Shown: piece by piece, positions 1 through 10,046 of the stretch
Numbering within the stretch: the stretch's first letter is position 1
How the letters are laid out: each line of letters begins with the position of its first letter
From: Mucidula mucida
Lineage: Eukaryota; Basidiomycota; Agaricomycetes; Agaricales; Physalacriaceae
Reading direction: 5' to 3'
NCBI GenBank assembly: GCA_015501055.1
Contig: JADNYV010000982.1
Coordinates: 1 to 11,407 of the forward strand
DNA: 11,407 nucleotides
The notes under the pieces: model-generated
What the model was told of the DNA's origin: nothing
Databases searched by the model: none
What the model saw: the letters and a program-made list of their open reading frames with translations, nothing else
Program-made: the position numbers and the translations under genes

Positions 1-1194
1 TTAGTGTTTCTGACAAGGGTATTCCGCAGTGAGGTCGATCAAGATAGAGCCTGATATGTTTGGTATCAAAATGGAGGTAGTGTTGTATCCAGCCCGTATT
101 TATCCGCACTGCCTCGTATGCCAGACGTCGAACATGTATGAGTGTGGACTGTGACGCTTTGCTGATAACGACGCAAGTGTGATAGCTGAAATCCGTCAAT
201 GGGGTTTTATACGGACATTGCGGGAAGAAGACCGGGATCGCACTGTGACGAGGTATAACAGACAATGGACAACCGTGATTACGCCAACCGCACACGCCAA
301 TGACGTGCGCAAAGGAACGAAGAAAAGCACAAGGCCCATGAGGAAAAGAACAAGCGATGTATGCATGATGATGGGGAATAATCCAATAATAACGTTCACC
401 CGCCATTTCTGGAGACCATCAAAGCGGTACTGGCGAAGATGACTGCGTGCGCCCGGTGTACCTGATGGTATAGATGTGTAATGGTGCAGCCACTGCTTGA
501 CCAGAACAGCCGAAAGAGCCACAACAAGACTCGCCGTGAGACTGACGGCCCATAAACCGTTCACCCACACGGTGATAGAGTCTGGTTGGAAATCTGCAGA
601 GGATTGACGGACGGAACAGTTATGTTCTGGAATGATGCGCGACTTCCGGATATGGAGAGCTGAACGGACACGAGGTCGTGTAGGAGAATCGCAGACATCG
701 CAGTGTAATCTGCCTGTAGACTCTGCGAGACCTGCACCAAGAACGAGGTCACCACGGCAGAGAAAAGACCAGCCTGATATTGTTGAGTGAAGTCATCACG
801 TCAACGCGAACACTTACAAATACGAGCATGACATCGAGACCGTCGCGAGCTTGTCTGACATACACCGCATCGAACGCGGCGGCCTCTTCGACGTATGTAC
901 GCCATATCCTCGCATTGGGAGCGGTCTCTTTGCAGTACGGGTCTTCGGGAAGCCGCTTCTCGTAGTCGTCACTGAAAACGACATTCTGCGGTTGCTCATA
1001 ATGGTTATTGGTGTCCTGCTTCAGAACACCGAAATCGCTTTCTTCGGTGTCCTTCTGGCGGGCCACGAACCTTCCTGTATATATTCTTCAGAAGTGTCAT
1101 GAACACCTGATGCAGATGACCCCGGTTCCAGAGGAGGCGCTGCTGAGCTGTCGATGGAATCTGATAAGGAAGTCGATCCATCGGGCTCTGACAT
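1..1194 (-). CDS. DUF6535 multi-pass membrane protein, partial, with frameshifts
   Basis: This is a basidiomycete DUF6535 family protein, an integral membrane protein of unknown function. The start is taken as the ATG at 1194-1192. The family block DDYEKRLPEDP, PNARIWRTYVEEAAAFDA and RDGLDVMLVF is followed by a 44-bp intron (817-774, gtaagt...atatcag), then AGLFSAVVTSFLVQVSQSLQ. Next come VWVNGLWAVSL, VKQWLHHY, the GTPGARSHLRQYRFDGLQKW region and a hydrophobic stretch around MHTSLVLFLMGLVLFF. I count about four membrane segments. The reading frame changes near 1055, near 600 (VNP to SADFQPDS) and near 245, where the family-like IPVFFPQCPYKTPLTDFSY resumes in another frame. None of these has a usable intron across it, so each looks like a one-base deletion. 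The frame stays open to base 1, so the 3' end lies outside. It diverges from the HNH gene. Family assignment is confident; whether the gene is functional is not. Confidence 0.8.
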
Positions 1195-1506
1195 AGATTG
1201 GTGTGGGGCATCGGTGATCACCGACAGAGTTTCCGAGTGAACTGGGTGAAGTAGTTAATTAGAAAAAGTACTGAAACTAGGATACAAATGTCGTTATATA
1301 CCTGAGTGCAAGTGTGATACAAATGGAATAAATCAGCAGGGCTATCGAGAACAGTCAGCAACGGGTCGTTTCGGCGTCTAGGATGACAGCGTCGGCGTCG
1401 TCTAGCAAGATTGTAGCAAGTCGAAGAGGAAAGGCAATGAAAGTAGGATGAAAAGCTGTGATTCAGTGGCTGTGCACACAACTTCCTCCTGCGTTGTTCC
1501 GGCATA
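1195..1506. promoter_or_regulatory. Divergent intergenic region (putative shared promoter)
   Basis: This 312-bp stretch separates the start codons of the leftward DUF6535 gene and the rightward HNH-domain gene, so it should hold both promoters. An AT-rich part (about 1255-1330) includes a TATA-like gttatatacc at 1293-1302. A motif gatacaaatg occurs at 1281 and again near 1317. No regulatory protein site can be named. An antisense open frame passes through here from the HNH first exon but matches no family. Assignment as a promoter rests on position only. Confidence 0.3.
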
Positions 1507-2834
1507 ATGCCGAGCCAAACTCTTCCCTCGCTCAAAGACATAAAACTCGATGCCGGTGGCTGCAGCGTTTGGTGTCTTCTCCTCTCGGCTGAGGCGGCAG
1601 CATCAAAAGAGCATGCCGCGAAGCCCAAATACCGAGATGAAGTTGTCGTCGTCCGCACTCTGGGATTTTTCCTTCTCGACTTCTGGAACCCTGGACGCCA
1701 GCACTCTTTTGGCTTCAATCCCTATCAGAAACTCTGCGCTGAAATTGCGTCGTACTCCAAGGTCGAAAACGCGGCGATTGGAAGCCCAGCGGAGACTGCC
1801 GCCCAACATGAGAAGGTTTGCCAATTGGGACTTGACTATCTAAATTTCTCATGCGCGTATGTGAGTGAGTAGCTGGACGAGTTTGTGATAGTGTACGAAT
1901 AACCCTCTAGATGGTTCGGACGCTGAGCCTATACCCACACCGTTTGCGCTGTTCGAAGACATCACACCTCCGTCCTTTGACGAGGCGAAGGGAAGCATTT
2001 CGGAGCGCATAAAAGAGGCTCTGCAAACAAAGAAAGACGCGAAAGACGCGGTTTGTTCGTCCAAAGCAAACCTTCCTGTCGCTTCTCAACTCCTTCCTAG
2101 GCTTTATTTCGCGACGGATACAGATGTGCGATAACAGGCCACTATGACATGACGTGGTTTGATACGTACCCAGAAATTCAAGAACGAGCTGGCTGCTTTA
2201 CGGACATCACACAAAGCGCGCATCTATTCTCTGAGTCGGCTCAAGACGGGAGTAAGGTGACTATTTCGTGGCCTGTCGGTTCTTTGCTGATTATTCCTCC
2301 TACCTGTGGACAGCTTTTGCAATGCTCGAGAGATTTGGGCTTGGTGACCTGGTTCCACTTCTCGGTGGACAGGTTAATAGCCTCTGCAACATCCTTACAA
2401 TGTCATATACACTACACACTGCGTTCGACACATTTACTTGGTGGTTAGAAGAAGTTAAGAATGAGGCATCTCCTTTGTTAGTCACAGGAATGACATTTAC
2501 TAACTTACTAGTTCAGCCGAACACATATGATGTATGCGCTCGCGCGGAGACATTTTTCCATCTACTACACAAACCTCCCCGCCGTGTCGTTCTCAAGGTT
2601 GACCCCGCGGCTGTTGAATATTGTTTAGCAAACGGCCACCCGGTACCCGAGTTGCCTGATAGTCGTCTGATTGCTATCCGTGCCGCTTGCGCCCGTGTTG
2701 CCCACCTGTCGGGTGCTGCTGAGCATATCGAGGAAATCATCCGTGACCGCGAGACTACGACGGTGTTGGCAAACGATGGAGGTTCAGCAGACCTTCTTAC
2801 CTCTCTCCTCCGCGCAGTTGATGTACGCGGTTAA
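1507..2834 (+). CDS. HNH endonuclease-domain protein (HNH_2-like), five exons
   Basis: This is a member of the basidiomycete HNH-nuclease-domain family (HNH_2-like); the substrate is unknown. Proposed exons are 1507-1864, 1911-2050, 2101-2251, 2314-2453 and 2517-2834. The introns are 46, 50, 62 and 63 bp, with GT...AG ends and compatible phases; the last has a ttactaac branch site. Family marks in order: LGFFLLDFWNP and FGFNPYQKLCAEI in exon 1, TPPSFDEAKGSISERI in exon 2, RDGYRCAITGHYD and SAHLFSES in exon 3, NILTM and LHTAFDTFTWW in exon 4, then PNTYDVCARAETFF, AIRAACARVAHLSGAAEHIE and VLANDGGSAD in exon 5. The AHL histidine, the NILTM asparagine and the LH..FD histidine fit the H-N-H core, so catalysis is possible. 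The third intron is uncertain: its second half encodes YSSYLWTAF, which resembles conserved family sequence (see findings). It is divergently paired with the DUF6535 gene. Confidence 0.82.
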
Positions 2835-3261
2835 GGCGACAGTGACGTGAAATGACCTTAAGTCACTGGTCACTTACGTTCAGAAAGTGTATACGGGAAC
2901 GGGTGCACATCATACGCAAGACGGCGAATATCCGCGCCTTGAATACAACTTGTCTTCGGCCAATCCACCAAGACAATTCATCTTTGCATCCTCCCTCAGG
3001 TCAAAAGGTCTCCATATAGTACCAAGCTAGCATGTCAAATCCTTCGGATGTATCCGCGGAAAGGTAAGGGACGGTAACCGTCGGTCTGCCTTTACGTTTC
3101 AGCCACAGAATGCTTCGCCGCCAACCTCCGCCCACGCAGCGCTTTTGAAATCCCCTCAGTGGCCCATACTGGCTCTCCGCTCACCTGTCCATAATCCAAG
3201 GACCTCGAGTCTAAACGAAGATGGAGAGCAGCCACGAAAAGTTACATTTCAATGTGTTACT
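2835..3261. other. Spacer with possible 5' exon of acyltransferase copy A
   Basis: There is no complete gene here. An ATG at 3032 opens MSNPSDVSAE and runs into a good donor at 3064 (gtaagg), with a pyrimidine-rich acceptor ending at 3102 (tttcag), a 39-bp intron candidate. The frame continuing into the acyltransferase is open from 3103 to 3262, but the phase from the 3032 ATG does not join it without a one- or two-base correction. It may be the true 5' exon of the downstream gene or chance. Confidence 0.3.
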
Positions 3262-4538
3262 ATGTATGGGCTGCCAGGATTACTGTTGGCGGTCATTCAG
3301 GCCTCTGATCTGTCCAAAATTTGGCGCACCGTCTACTTTGCTGGACTCACCGCGGTGACTTATATGGCCTTCCACTCCCACGTCAGCACGGACCCAAAAA
3401 CCATTTACATTGTTGGATGCATACTGGCGGAGCAATGGCTTTCAAGCTTTCAACTGCTTTTCATTGTTAATCCTATCCAGGATTGCCGACACCGCGCCGA
3501 CAAGGTGCATCCTTCTCAGTACCCTTCTGGTATCGAGTTTTCTGGTGCATGTGTATGAGAGGAAGCATGCGGGGCATTGGATGGAACTGCCAGGTTTGTG
3601 TATCGTTCCATCCAGTACAGCTCTCGGCTTATTCCAACAACGTCGTTAGATCAAGAATGTACCCACGCCACCTACCGGATCGCGAACGTCGTTTGTATTG
3701 ACGCGTCTTTCACGCGTATTATTCTCCTTTGTAGTCATGGATATCGCGTCGATATTCTTCAGCTTCTTTCCGGAGGTGTTCTCTCCGTCGGCGTCTCAAA
3801 GCTTTGTATCTAAAGGCCCCGCTTTCGAGCATTTCATTGTGCTGGGGACTGCGATCGTAGCCATGAGCGGAATAAGCATGGTTTACAACACCGTCGCGAT
3901 TTTTGCGGTTGGAACGGGGCTACACGAACCTCAAGACTGGCCCGATGGCTTTGGCAGTATCTTTGATTCCTACACAATCCGGCGTTTCTGGGGGTGTGTA
4001 CTTCTTGTCTTCCGCTGTAGTCGTAAAGTCTGAGACGCGCTCCGTATAGGTCCACCTGGCATCAAAATATTACTCGTGTAAGCCTGTCTCTTCAGTTCCT
4101 CCCGGCATTTATTCAATGTGCTTGAAGCATGTCATGGGTTATGGCAAAGCGACGTCCATGGCTCTCGGGTTCAAACGGGGCTCAGTTCCGGCGTATATTA
4201 CCCTTCTTTTTGTTGGATTCATCGTTTCAGGCATTCTGCATTGTGGAGGGGACGCGATGTTTGGGTTGAACCGGTTCGGTCAATCCATGTACATTTTCTT
4301 TATTCAGGCGGCGGGCATCGCGTTCGAACAAGCCGTGATGCTCTTTGGATGGCGACTTGGCATCCGTCCCGGATTCTATGCAGGACGCTTGATAGGTTAC
4401 CTGTGGGTCCTACAATGGTTCAGGTTTACAGCTTCGGACTTCATAGACTCACAAATACGTGGCGGGGCTGGTCATCACGATATCGTGCCCGTGTCTGTCG
4501 TTCGTCCGTTGCTTCGCCTAGGTGGCGTAAATATATAA
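3262..4538 (+). CDS. Wax-synthase-like membrane O-acyltransferase (MBOAT_2), copy A
   Basis: This resembles fungal wax-synthase-domain proteins, polytopic membrane enzymes that acylate alcohols; the substrate cannot be read from the sequence. Family marks in order: hydrophobic N-terminus from MYGLPGLLLA (ATG 3262), STDPKTIYIVGC, LLFIVNPIQDCRHRAD, PFWYRVFW, MRGIGWNCQ, IKNVPTPP, EPQDWPDGFGSIFDSYTIRRFWG, STWHQNITR, LGFKRGS, FIVSGILHCGGDAMFG and RLIGYLWVLQWF. The WHQ and SGILH histidines sit where MBOAT enzymes carry their catalytic-type residues. Introns are 3594-3649 (56 bp) and 3994-4049 (56 bp), both phase-correct. Two frame problems remain. At 3520-3521 one base is missing between HPSQ and PFWYRV. 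Between 4078 and 4116 the frame changes after NITR. The assembled length, about 380 residues, is normal for the family. A decayed paralogue lies downstream. The 5' start is uncertain because an upstream exon at 3032 is possible. Confidence 0.78.
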
Positions 4539-5080
4539 TGATACTGGTCTTTACCTCCCTTACTCGGGTTGAGACAACCGGTCTACGTCTTCTCTAGTCG
4601 ACATGCATTACCGTGTTCTGGCCGTGGTCGACGGTGCTTCAAAGTGATACAAATGTTGGCAACAAGTTAAAATCGCCGTGAACTTTACTGCATGATGATT
4701 GCCTGGAAATCTTCACGAAGGCGCAGTGCATATCTGTCTTTGGCAAGGTAGAGTCGACTCGGATCTCACCAAGACCCTAGTTACTCAAGCGAACACGCTC
4801 TACCTCCACACTTGACGAGACTGAAACTAGCGCTCATCACGTCTGTCTCCCTCTGGCTTGTGCATCTCGCCAATTGTTCGAAAAGATGAACGTTGCTCCT
4901 AGAAGTAACAAATCTCCATTCAAATATCTTATCCTTTGTAGTCCCAAACCTTCTTCTATCTGTCATCCTCGCCGTGGACCCAGATATAAGTTGAAAGGCA
5001 CTATATTTTGTTGTGATAGTCGAGAACAACGCGAGACTATCTCGGAGATCGGAGATTGGAACCGAACGCGTGGTATAGAC
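4539..5080. other. Intergenic spacer between the two acyltransferase copies
   Basis: I see no recognisable gene. An open frame from 4874 leads into the 5' part of copy B but its first 60 or so codons (basic, cysteine-rich, no membrane segment) do not resemble the family. The promoter of copy B, if it ever had one of its own, should be here. Confidence 0.4.
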
Positions 5081-5084
5081 GCGC

Positions 5085-6565
5085 GCGATCATTCAGCTTA
5101 CTCCCAGTCATTCACCACGGTGTACTGGGGTAAGTCTGCTTCACCTATGGAGACGGACCATTGTACTGACAACACATAGAATATTATAGCTACTTACACG
5201 GGTGTCTAGATTCTAACATATTTAGCCAATGGAATGACGTTTGTCGCATTCCAAAGTACGGCAGGCGATCCCAAGCACGACTTGTACGCGTTCCGGGGGT
5301 GCACGTTGGTGGAGCAAATGTGCAACGTTACTGCTCCTTGTCAAACATACCTAGAGTTTCGACATTGCTCTGACAAAATACACCTACCAGATACATTGGG
5401 TCCTGTGCACGAAGATCAACATTCACGGTATCGGGTGGATCTACCACGTTTGTTATTATAGCGTTTCCCTTGTCCAAAAGCAGTTTTCTTCTTCTGTGAA
5501 CCTGAGATATAAATTTCTTCAGGGCTTCTCCATACCATATAGGTATCTCTCTACACCTTCTAGGACCATCTTCGAGGATGAACGGTGAACGGAACTTGGC
5601 TGAGGCTGCCATCACCGAGCGATCTTGTCATCAGACAGTGCCCACGCCCACCTTCGATCGCGTCTTGCTTGCTCAATTCTCATTCGTTCAGCTACAATTT
5701 TGCGCAGACAGAGTCCTATTGACCTATATCTTAACTGGGTATGTACCCCCAGCGTGCACAAACAATTCAGTTTTTGTATCATTTAAAAAACAAAGTTATT
5801 CTGGACAAGGTTTTCGGGAAATGCTGTAATGTCTTTCAATTATCCTCCTAGCCCATGATAATTGATGCTCACAGGTCGGACAGTTACAGGAGTCGCGTAA
5901 GGCATTCGTCTTCAAGTTCAGACGCCTTATTCGGGCCTTGGGCAGTTATCTGTTCCCAATCTATGTGGCCCATCACCCTCACATATATTCTGCTACGCCC
6001 ACCCAATAGGACCTCCGAGTCATCGGTCAGCGGCCCATATAACCTTCTATCTGCATCGGACGCTATTAAGCCAGCCTCCTGGCCAGACAACTTTGGCACT
6101 ATATGGGCCGCACACAGCGTCGTCGGGTTTGGTGGGTAAGCATGCGGCGTCGACATCGCTGTCTGATTAAACTGAAAGCCGTTACAGGAGAACGTGGCAC
6201 CAAACCTTGACTCGAGCAAGCGCACGTATCGGCTTCTTTCTCGTGTCTTCTCACGTCATTGAGTAGCAAGGGCTTGCGTACGGAAAAGCTGCGTGTAGGG
6301 CCTTCGAACTCCAGCGCGGCTCCTTCTCAATTGTCAGTGGCGCATTTGTAGCATCTGCACTCCACCATTCTGGGGGATGATGCGATGTTTGGAACACGAA
6401 GATTGGGAGGATCAGTGCCTTTCTTCCTTGCGCAACCCTTCCGCATTGCCCTTCGCTAAATGCGTTGATCTCGCCGTATCGGCAGCGCCATTGGATATCT
6501 TTGGGTAGGTTATGTGGTTCAGCATTTCACCTGTACTCCTCATGGCTTCACAAACTCACAGCGAT
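5085..6565 (+). pseudogene. Decayed tandem paralogue of the wax-synthase-like acyltransferase, copy B
   Basis: It is colinear with copy A at protein level but broken. Matching pieces (B against A): TVYWG..GMTFVAF against TVYFAGLTAVTYMAF, RHCSDKIHLP against RHRADKVHPS, YQIHWVLCTKINIHGIGW against YRVFWCMCMRGSMRGIGW, VPTPTFDRVLL against VPTPPTGSRTSFVL, ASWPDNFGTIW against PQDWPDGFGSIF, RTWHQTLTR against STWHQNITR, YGKAACRAFELQRGS against YGKATSMALGFKRGS, GDDAMFG against GGDAMFG, and IGYLWV in both. The donor after GIGW (5448) and the 52-bp intron 6136-6187 before RTWHQ sit at the same positions as in copy A. Copy B also has a 96-bp intron (5130-5225) that copy A lacks. In-frame stops occur at 6264 (TAG) and after FRIALR near 6460, with frame changes near 5385 and 6380. 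The two copies are diverged, so the duplication is not recent. Confidence 0.75.
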
Positions 6566-8112
6566 ACCAAATATAAAAGGTCTTGTAGATTCTCCCTACT
6601 TCGGTTGATGTTCGACTCGGACGACCTCAGCAGTGTTAGAGACTGGGCTTGGACTCAGAGGATCACAATATGATGCTCACTACGTGATAATGTCTTGAGA
6701 ACTGTATCGCAATTTCTAGAAGTGGATCGCACGTTACCGTCGAGACTGTTCGTATGCGATACGAGATAAGGTCTCCGAATCTCTATCGTACCCATGAGTG
6801 GATTTGGCCGTAAGCCTTTACGAGCTGTAACGGTACTTAGCACTTGCACTGCAGGACAAAACGGAGGTTACAGGTTGAAGCCGTATCAGGAAGTACATCA
6901 CGAATAGTGTGACAGCGCTTTCCGAATACGACGGCTCATGTATCGAGAGTGAGAAGATCCATAACAGTGACTTACCTGCACCAAAAGCTCCCGACGGTTC
7001 GGCTACGACCTCCTATGCCGTTCAGTTTTGATCAACTGCTAGTCGGGTTGAGATACCTAAAGATAGAGTATAGCATCAAGAAGAGGATTAGGGAGAGGGA
7101 AAAATACCGAGGGCCTTTGCTCTCGGCGTGGTCTGTTGATGGTGGGCAATAAGAGAATGTTAGGAGCCAAAATGCGAGGAGGACCAAGCAGACTGACTCG
7201 TCATAAAATGTTGTCCTTGGTAGTCTGTGAAGCTCTCGCGTTGTCCGGTAACTTTGATCCTAAAGTTAGGATGCGCGCATAAGAAGAAAATCTTGGAACA
7301 CATGAGTAGGTACTATAATCCATGCATCGAAGAAGCCACACAGAAGGTTTACGGAGAGCAGCTTCTATGCCAGACAATGATAGACACGGCTAGAACATAG
7401 ATCCAACTTGTAGGCTTTACCAAGTGTCGAGTGGATAACATGGCGGTTTCTCGCCAGCAGAACACGCGAACATCCGAAATGACGTCACGCGTTCAAACAA
7501 GTTCGGAATCATAACACACTAATCCGGCAGTCGAAAACCTCCTGCACGGTTGTTGGCTACTTGCATGGGGATCGCGTGTTGATGCATTTGGTGGAGTTGA
7601 CGCCTTTTAAATCGGGGCCGCCTCGGTCGGGTTCGGGTTCGGATGGCAATAAACAAGGCGGTGGATACTACACTTGTTCATCATTTCTTTACCTCGACCA
7701 AACTTCATTCGATAACGGTCCTTCAACGATAACTGGCAAGCGGGTATCGTGTGGATGCAGGTCAATGTCTGTTGTGCATTCCACCGTCGCGAGCTCTCGG
7801 TTTTGCCGACGGCACAGTTTCACTCCAGCTATGTGTCCAACTGTCGTGTTGTTATCAGTGGATGCAAGTCCTCACATGTACAAGTCATGCCACCCACTAA
7901 GAGGCGCCACAAACCTTGAGCATTTGTTGGGGGCAAACTCATTATCTTTCATGATGGATTCCATGGGCGTAGAGACCTGAATGATATTTATCATCCTGGG
8001 TTTTTACGCGAAAAAATGAACCCTACACCTACCCGTTGTGCTAAGACCGCCGGTTACGATGCAAAGATTTCTTACTACTTGACTGAATTTAGCCTGAAGT
8101 ATATGAAAATCA
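6566..8112. other. Region without recognisable genes
   Basis: Both strands carry only short open frames. The longest is 7561-7980 on the plus strand (about 139 codons; first ATG in frame near 7582), rich in serine, glycine and cysteine. It has no domain I know, and the frame beside it looks no better. There is no inverted terminal repeat, tRNA, or reverse-transcriptase or transposase motif that I can see. It may be ordinary intergenic DNA or a relic too decayed to read. Confidence 0.4.
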
Positions 8113-8625
8113 TTGCCAAATGTAGATGCTCACAATCTCAACCGATTCCCTTCAGGTCGTTCGGGTTGGAAGATCAAGTCAGTGCACCAGCCAGGGACTG
8201 GTTTGGCTCGTCAGAGATCTCGGAATCTTTACTCTGCGTCCGGCGTAAAGGTGTTTGGGGTCCCGCCGACGTCCTCCGGATTGCATTCAAGATGGATTCT
8301 TGTGTGTAAGAATGTAGGTCCCGACTTGCCAACTGAAGTCAACGATCGGTCAGCTCTAGACTCTGTTAACTATAAGCTCTGGAATATAAACCCGATTTCA
8401 TCCCAAGGCCATACTCCTCCAGACCCTCCAGCGGAGGTAATTCACCGGCCTTTCTGGCGTTCAGAAAGAGCTGCGTGTGCTGATTTGCACCCCGACTTCG
8501 CTGAGGAGGTTCTACTTCATATTGCTTCCGCAAGGGGGGGAAATATTTGGCTCCGTGGGACATTCGAGCGCTGGAAGGGGTTTACTCGTGAGTCAGAGTC
8601 GTCGAACAGTTTCGAGTCGCAATGA
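8113..8625 (+). CDS. Unrecognised open frame, about 170 codons (low confidence)
   Basis: A single open frame runs from the ATG-side codons near 8113 to a TGA ending at 8625. It has no membrane segment or signal peptide. The C-terminal third (VIHRPFWRSERAACADL, then DFAEEVLLHIASARGGNIW) is the most protein-like part, with an amphipathic stretch. I recognise no family. An open frame this long is near the limit of what chance gives in a window of this size, so it may be a real exon or an accident. Confidence 0.2.
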   Translation: MPNVDAHNLNRFPSGRSGWKIKSVHQPGTGLARQRSRNLYSASGVKVFGVPPTSSGLHSRWILVCKNVGPDLPTEVNDRSALDSVNYKLWNINPISSQGHTPPDPPAEVIHRPFWRSERAACADLHPDFAEEVLLHIASARGGNIWLRGTFERWKGFTRESESSNSFESQ

Positions 8626-10046
8626 TGGGACAGTGTATTCAGGGGGTGGAATGACCCTTTGGTGGATAGATGAGAAGAGCTAAGAAGGGAAACCAATTGA
8701 ACTCGCCGATCCGGACATACGCGTAGAATTGAATGGAGGCTGATTCGAGGACGAGATGTCGATAAAAGCCCAGGGTCATAGTGTACTAGTCAGACTCTCC
8801 AATATTTATCGACCTTTCTTCCAGTCTCCGCCGTTAGGTGTTCAGATCGACAGGACCAGCTCGGTAGCTGGGCCGTTCTGCTCGCTTGAGGTAAAGTTAC
8901 AATTTCCTGTTAGCCCTTATTCATCAGGCATACCAAGGTACGCAGCGAAAGATACTCGGCCTAGTATGATGGATAGACGCTTGGTATTCGAAGCTTGAAG
9001 ACTGAAGTCTATGACATTGAGTTTGCCTCGCTGTAAGCAATGTCGTTGATGCGGGTGAAACGGACAGTGCCACAGAGAAGTATGAAAAGAATACCAGGAG
9101 TTCCTATGGCTGTAAGACGAACCACCTGGATACCACCTGAGGTACTCTCTCAGATGGCGAGAAATGTATTGTACAGCACACCGACTGACGCCTAGGTGTG
9201 CGCCGGTAACCGTCGACTTGTCGGTGAGACGCGATGATGGACTAGAATACCGGGACCTGCGTAGAGAATCCGTAGTTGTTCGGACCATTCCCGTTCAGTT
9301 GTGGGATTGAGTCCATCCTTCGATACGGAATGGTTTCAGCTTGCTCGATAGATGCCGCTTTCGCCTCTGGATTTGTGATCATTGTTCGAGAACCTCGTTG
9401 GAGAACGAGAACCAACCATATCACAGGGATGGTAGTGGACGGAAGTACCCAGGAAGCACCAGTAACAAGACATCGGACGAGAAGAAGGGAAAGTGATGAC
9501 GTGCCTGTGAGCGAACTTGAAATTGCGGCTTCTTTCGTTGACGTTTGTAGGTCCTTAAATCATATATGGCCAAGCATATTGAAGTAGTGACGAAAAATCT
9601 GCCACAACGTTTCACGATCCAGAGTAAAGAACGAGTTGCAAGACAAGCGATCTGCATGGGAGGTCTTTCCGAGAGTGGTCCAGGACATGTCGATCTGCGT
9701 CGATCCCTGCGTCTGAATAGCTTCCATCAGCTCAAAATACCATGAGAACCTTACGCACATAACTAGTAGTTGCTTTGAGACGTCCACTCGAGATTTTCAC
9801 AGCAGATCGAGCAAGCAAAGTAATTAATATTACAACAAGATCTTGAATACAATGCGCAATGATGGACTAGACGGAAGGTATTCAAAAGGAACGACGGAGA
9901 GCAAGAAAGATCTGCCTGCGTACGAAAAGCATGGGATTGAAGCAAAACGTCCAGAACACCGTGGAGCCCATGAGAAAGTAGTACACGGCCTCTTCAAAGA
10001 CGAGTTATTGCTTTGGAATCGAGAGGCATCCCTAGACGCGTGGACA
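8626..10046. other. Region with only weak open frames
   Basis: No gene can be named here. On the minus strand, 9590-9242 is open for about 115 codons and contains one hydrophobic stretch (TTIPVIWLVLVLQRG). Another minus-strand frame near 9160-9050 encodes TAIGTPGILFILLCGTVRF. They could be exons of an unrecognised membrane protein, but no consistent splice model emerged. On the plus strand, 9843-10088 is a charged 81-codon frame that overlaps the 3' end of the DUF2015 gene on the opposite strand. Confidence 0.35.

Noticed and set aside
1218..1718. 166-codon open frame on the minus strand
   Set aside because: It is antisense to the first HNH exon, whose plus-strand translation matches the family; its own translation is low-complexity (arginine- and serine-rich) and runs through the divergent promoter.
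3834..4055. Minus-strand open frame opposite acyltransferase copy A
   Set aside because: It mirrors the family-matching plus-strand exon and has no protein-like features of its own.
1270..4830. Repeated short words such as gatacaaatg and actgaaactag near 1270-1325 and 4640-4830
   Set aside because: Matches of 10-12 bases are expected by chance several times in a window of this size, and they have no consistent position relative to genes.
5328..5615. 95-codon minus-strand open frame
   Set aside because: It overlaps the colinear remnants of copy B on the plus strand and matches no family.
6566..9000. Possible transposable element in the gene-poor stretch
   Set aside because: No reverse transcriptase, integrase or transposase motif, terminal inverted repeat or long terminal repeat could be found by eye on either strand.
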